Source of the DNA: an uncultured Megasphaera sp.
GTDB taxonomy: Bacteria > Bacillota > Negativicutes > Veillonellales > Megasphaeraceae
Length of the DNA stretch: 5,358 nt
Direction of reading: 5' to 3'
NCBI GenBank assembly: GCA_937895695.1
Contig: CALBLM010000308.1
Coordinates: 1-5,358, forward strand
Shown: piece by piece, positions 4,603 through 5,358 of the stretch
Layout of the letters: each line of letters begins with the position of its first letter
Numbering within the stretch: the stretch's first letter is position 1
The notes under the pieces: generated by a model
Told to the model about the DNA's origin: nothing
What the model saw: the letters and a program-made list of their open reading frames with translations, nothing else
The model's database searches: none
Translations under genes and position numbers: made by a program

Positions 4603-5055
4603 ATGACAATCGAAGTAGGAAGTGTGTTGGAAGGTACCGTTACAGGGATTACAAAATTTGGCGCATTTGTAGAACTTCCGGATAAGAAAGTGGGATTGGT
4701 CCACATTTCTGAAGTCGCTAATGAGTATGTAAAAGATGTACATGATTTTTTGAAAGTTCAAGACAAGGTTAACGTCAAAGTATTGTCTGTAGACGATAAG
4801 GGAAAAATCGGCTTATCTATTAAGCAGACCCAGCCAGCACCGGAAAAAAAGGAATTTCGTCCGAAAACGGAATTTCGTCCGAAACGTGAATTCCGGCAGC
4901 ACAACGGCTTTGATTCCAATCGTCGTTCTTCTTCATCCTTATCCTTTGAAGATCGGCTCAGTAAGTTCTTAAAGGAAAGCGACGAACGACTTATGGATTT
5001 GAAACGAAATACGGAATCAAAACGCGGCGGCCGCGGTGCACGTCATGCCGATTAA
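4603..5055 (+). CDS. S1-domain RNA-binding protein (YabR / GSP13-like)
   Basis: This 150-residue protein has one S1 (OB-fold) domain at about 1-75, with EVGSVLEGTVTGITKFGAFV, GLVHISEVANEYV and the closing GKIGLSIKQ typical of S1 domains in ribosome-associated and RNA-processing proteins. It is expected to bind single-stranded RNA in the cytoplasm; no catalytic motif is seen. A linker (about 76-112) contains three EFR-based repeats (EFRPKT, EFRPKR, EFRQHN) and a serine run. The C-terminal tail has FEDRLSKFLKESDERL and a basic, glycine-rich end (KRNTESKRGGRGAR), a segment I recall as conserved in clostridial and Negativicutes homologues. The neighbour order divIC - S1 - Ppx/GppA supports the YabR assignment. 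It has its own promoter and a strong terminator downstream. Exact role is not established, possibly stress-related translation control. Confidence 0.92.
   Translation: MTIEVGSVLEGTVTGITKFGAFVELPDKKVGLVHISEVANEYVKDVHDFLKVQDKVNVKVLSVDDKGKIGLSIKQTQPAPEKKEFRPKTEFRPKREFRQHNGFDSNRRSSSSLSFEDRLSKFLKESDERLMDLKRNTESKRGGRGARHAD
4852..4887 (+). repeat. 18-bp in-frame tandem repeat inside the S1-protein gene
   Basis: Two adjacent 18-base units (4852-4869 and 4870-4887) are identical over their first 15 bases and encode EFRPKT and EFRPKR. A degenerate third unit from 4888 encodes EFRQHN. The arrangement keeps the reading frame, so unit gain or loss would only change linker length. Confidence 0.8.
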
Positions 5056-5084
5056 TTCGTGACGGAGCAATCACAGGGCAAAGT

Positions 5085-5123
5085 AAAGAGTATTCCTGGT
5101 GGAATGCTCTTTTTGTGTTTTTT
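5085..5123 (+). terminator. strong intrinsic terminator after the S1-protein gene
   Basis: AAAGAGTATTCC (5085-5096) pairs with GGAATGCTCTTT (5101-5112) over 12 bp with one T-G wobble, around a TGGT loop, followed by TTGTGTTTTTT. It lies 29 bases after the stop codon and should end the divIC/S1 transcript, leaving the next gene to a separate promoter or to residual readthrough. Confidence 0.92.
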
Positions 5124-5159
5124 ATATGCTTCATTTTGCATATATATAAGGAGAAAGCA

Positions 5160-5358
5160 ATGAAACATACAACCTATGCAGTTGTCGACATCGGTTCTAA
5201 TTCACTGCGTCTAATGAAGGGAACCAAACAGCCCAATGGCCAATGGTTGTTTTCACCGAAAGAATTAGTAACGACACAACTGGGCAAGCATATGGCAGAA
5301 ACGAAACACTTAGATAAAGAAGGGATATGCCATTCGTTGCAGGCCATGGAAGTGTGGC
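5160..5358 (+). CDS. Ppx/GppA-family phosphatase (partial, N-terminal 66 residues)
   Basis: An ATG at 5160 with AAGGAGA (5148-5154) 5 bases upstream opens a frame that continues without a stop to the right edge. The protein begins MKHTTYAVVDIGSNSLRLM; the DIGSNSLRL motif (10-18) is the phosphate-1 loop of the actin-like ATPase fold in exopolyphosphatases and guanosine pentaphosphate phosphatases. The following LVTTQLGKHMAETKHLDKEG segment fits the same family. Such enzymes cut inorganic polyphosphate or pppGpp and so touch the stringent response and phosphate storage; N-terminal sequence alone cannot tell which activity this one has. The gene follows the S1 protein after a strong terminator, and a clear sigma-70 promoter was not found in the 36 bases between them. 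Confidence 0.9.
   Translation, partial: MKHTTYAVVDIGSNSLRLMKGTKQPNGQWLFSPKELVTTQLGKHMAETKHLDKEGICHSLQAMEVW

Noticed and set aside
4470..4685. Plus-strand open frame spanning the divIC/S1 junction
   Set aside because: It runs out of frame through the ends of two well-supported genes and has no recognisable domain.
1..5358. CRISPR array, insertion sequence, prophage or toxin-antitoxin module
   Set aside because: No regularly spaced repeats, transposase, integrase or paired small toxin/antitoxin genes were seen; all genes look like ordinary chromosomal ones.

Overview
The window looks like chromosomal DNA from an anaerobic, low-to-moderate GC member of the Firmicutes, most likely the Negativicutes (Veillonella/Megasphaera/Dialister type). 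This is inferred from a clostridial-style Crp/Fnr regulator beside a cysteine-rich ferredoxin, a GlcD/D-lactate-dehydrogenase-type flavoenzyme, ribBA under an FMN riboswitch, and a divIC - S1 protein - Ppx/GppA gene order. Purines-first Shine-Dalgarno sequences (AGGAGG) and TATAAT-type promoters fit. Genus assignment is not secure from sequence reading alone. No mobile element, CRISPR array, tRNA or rRNA was seen, and the window is best read as ordinary core genome with some nicely visible regulation.

Left part (1-1016): a 5'-partial-window dicluster ferredoxin gene runs leftward (1-166) and a Crp/Fnr-family regulator runs rightward (317-1006). The 150 bp between them holds a good promoter for the regulator and a perfect GTTGT-N4-ACAAC palindrome lying over its -35 box, so autoregulation, and perhaps control of the ferredoxin (usually found next to hcp, hydroxylamine reductase), is plausible.

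Middle (982-3967, all leftward): a GlcD-like FAD oxidoreductase (2564-3967) is followed by a TTGCAA-17-TATAAT promoter, a complete FMN aptamer (2363-2489), a terminator hairpin (2292-2323), and ribBA (1050-2267, GTG start), which encodes the bifunctional DHBP synthase/GTP cyclohydrolase II that starts both branches of riboflavin synthesis. ribBA ends at an intrinsic terminator whose DNA overlaps the last codons of the convergent crp-like gene. No terminator is visible after the glcD-like gene, so its transcripts may run into the riboswitch.

Right part (4112-5358, rightward): divIC (division protein), then an S1-domain RNA-binding protein of the YabR type with its own strong promoter, a strong intrinsic terminator (5085-5123), and the first 66 codons of a Ppx/GppA-family phosphatase. 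The 216 bp between the glcD-like gene and divIC carries divergent promoters and several operator-like repeats of unknown meaning.
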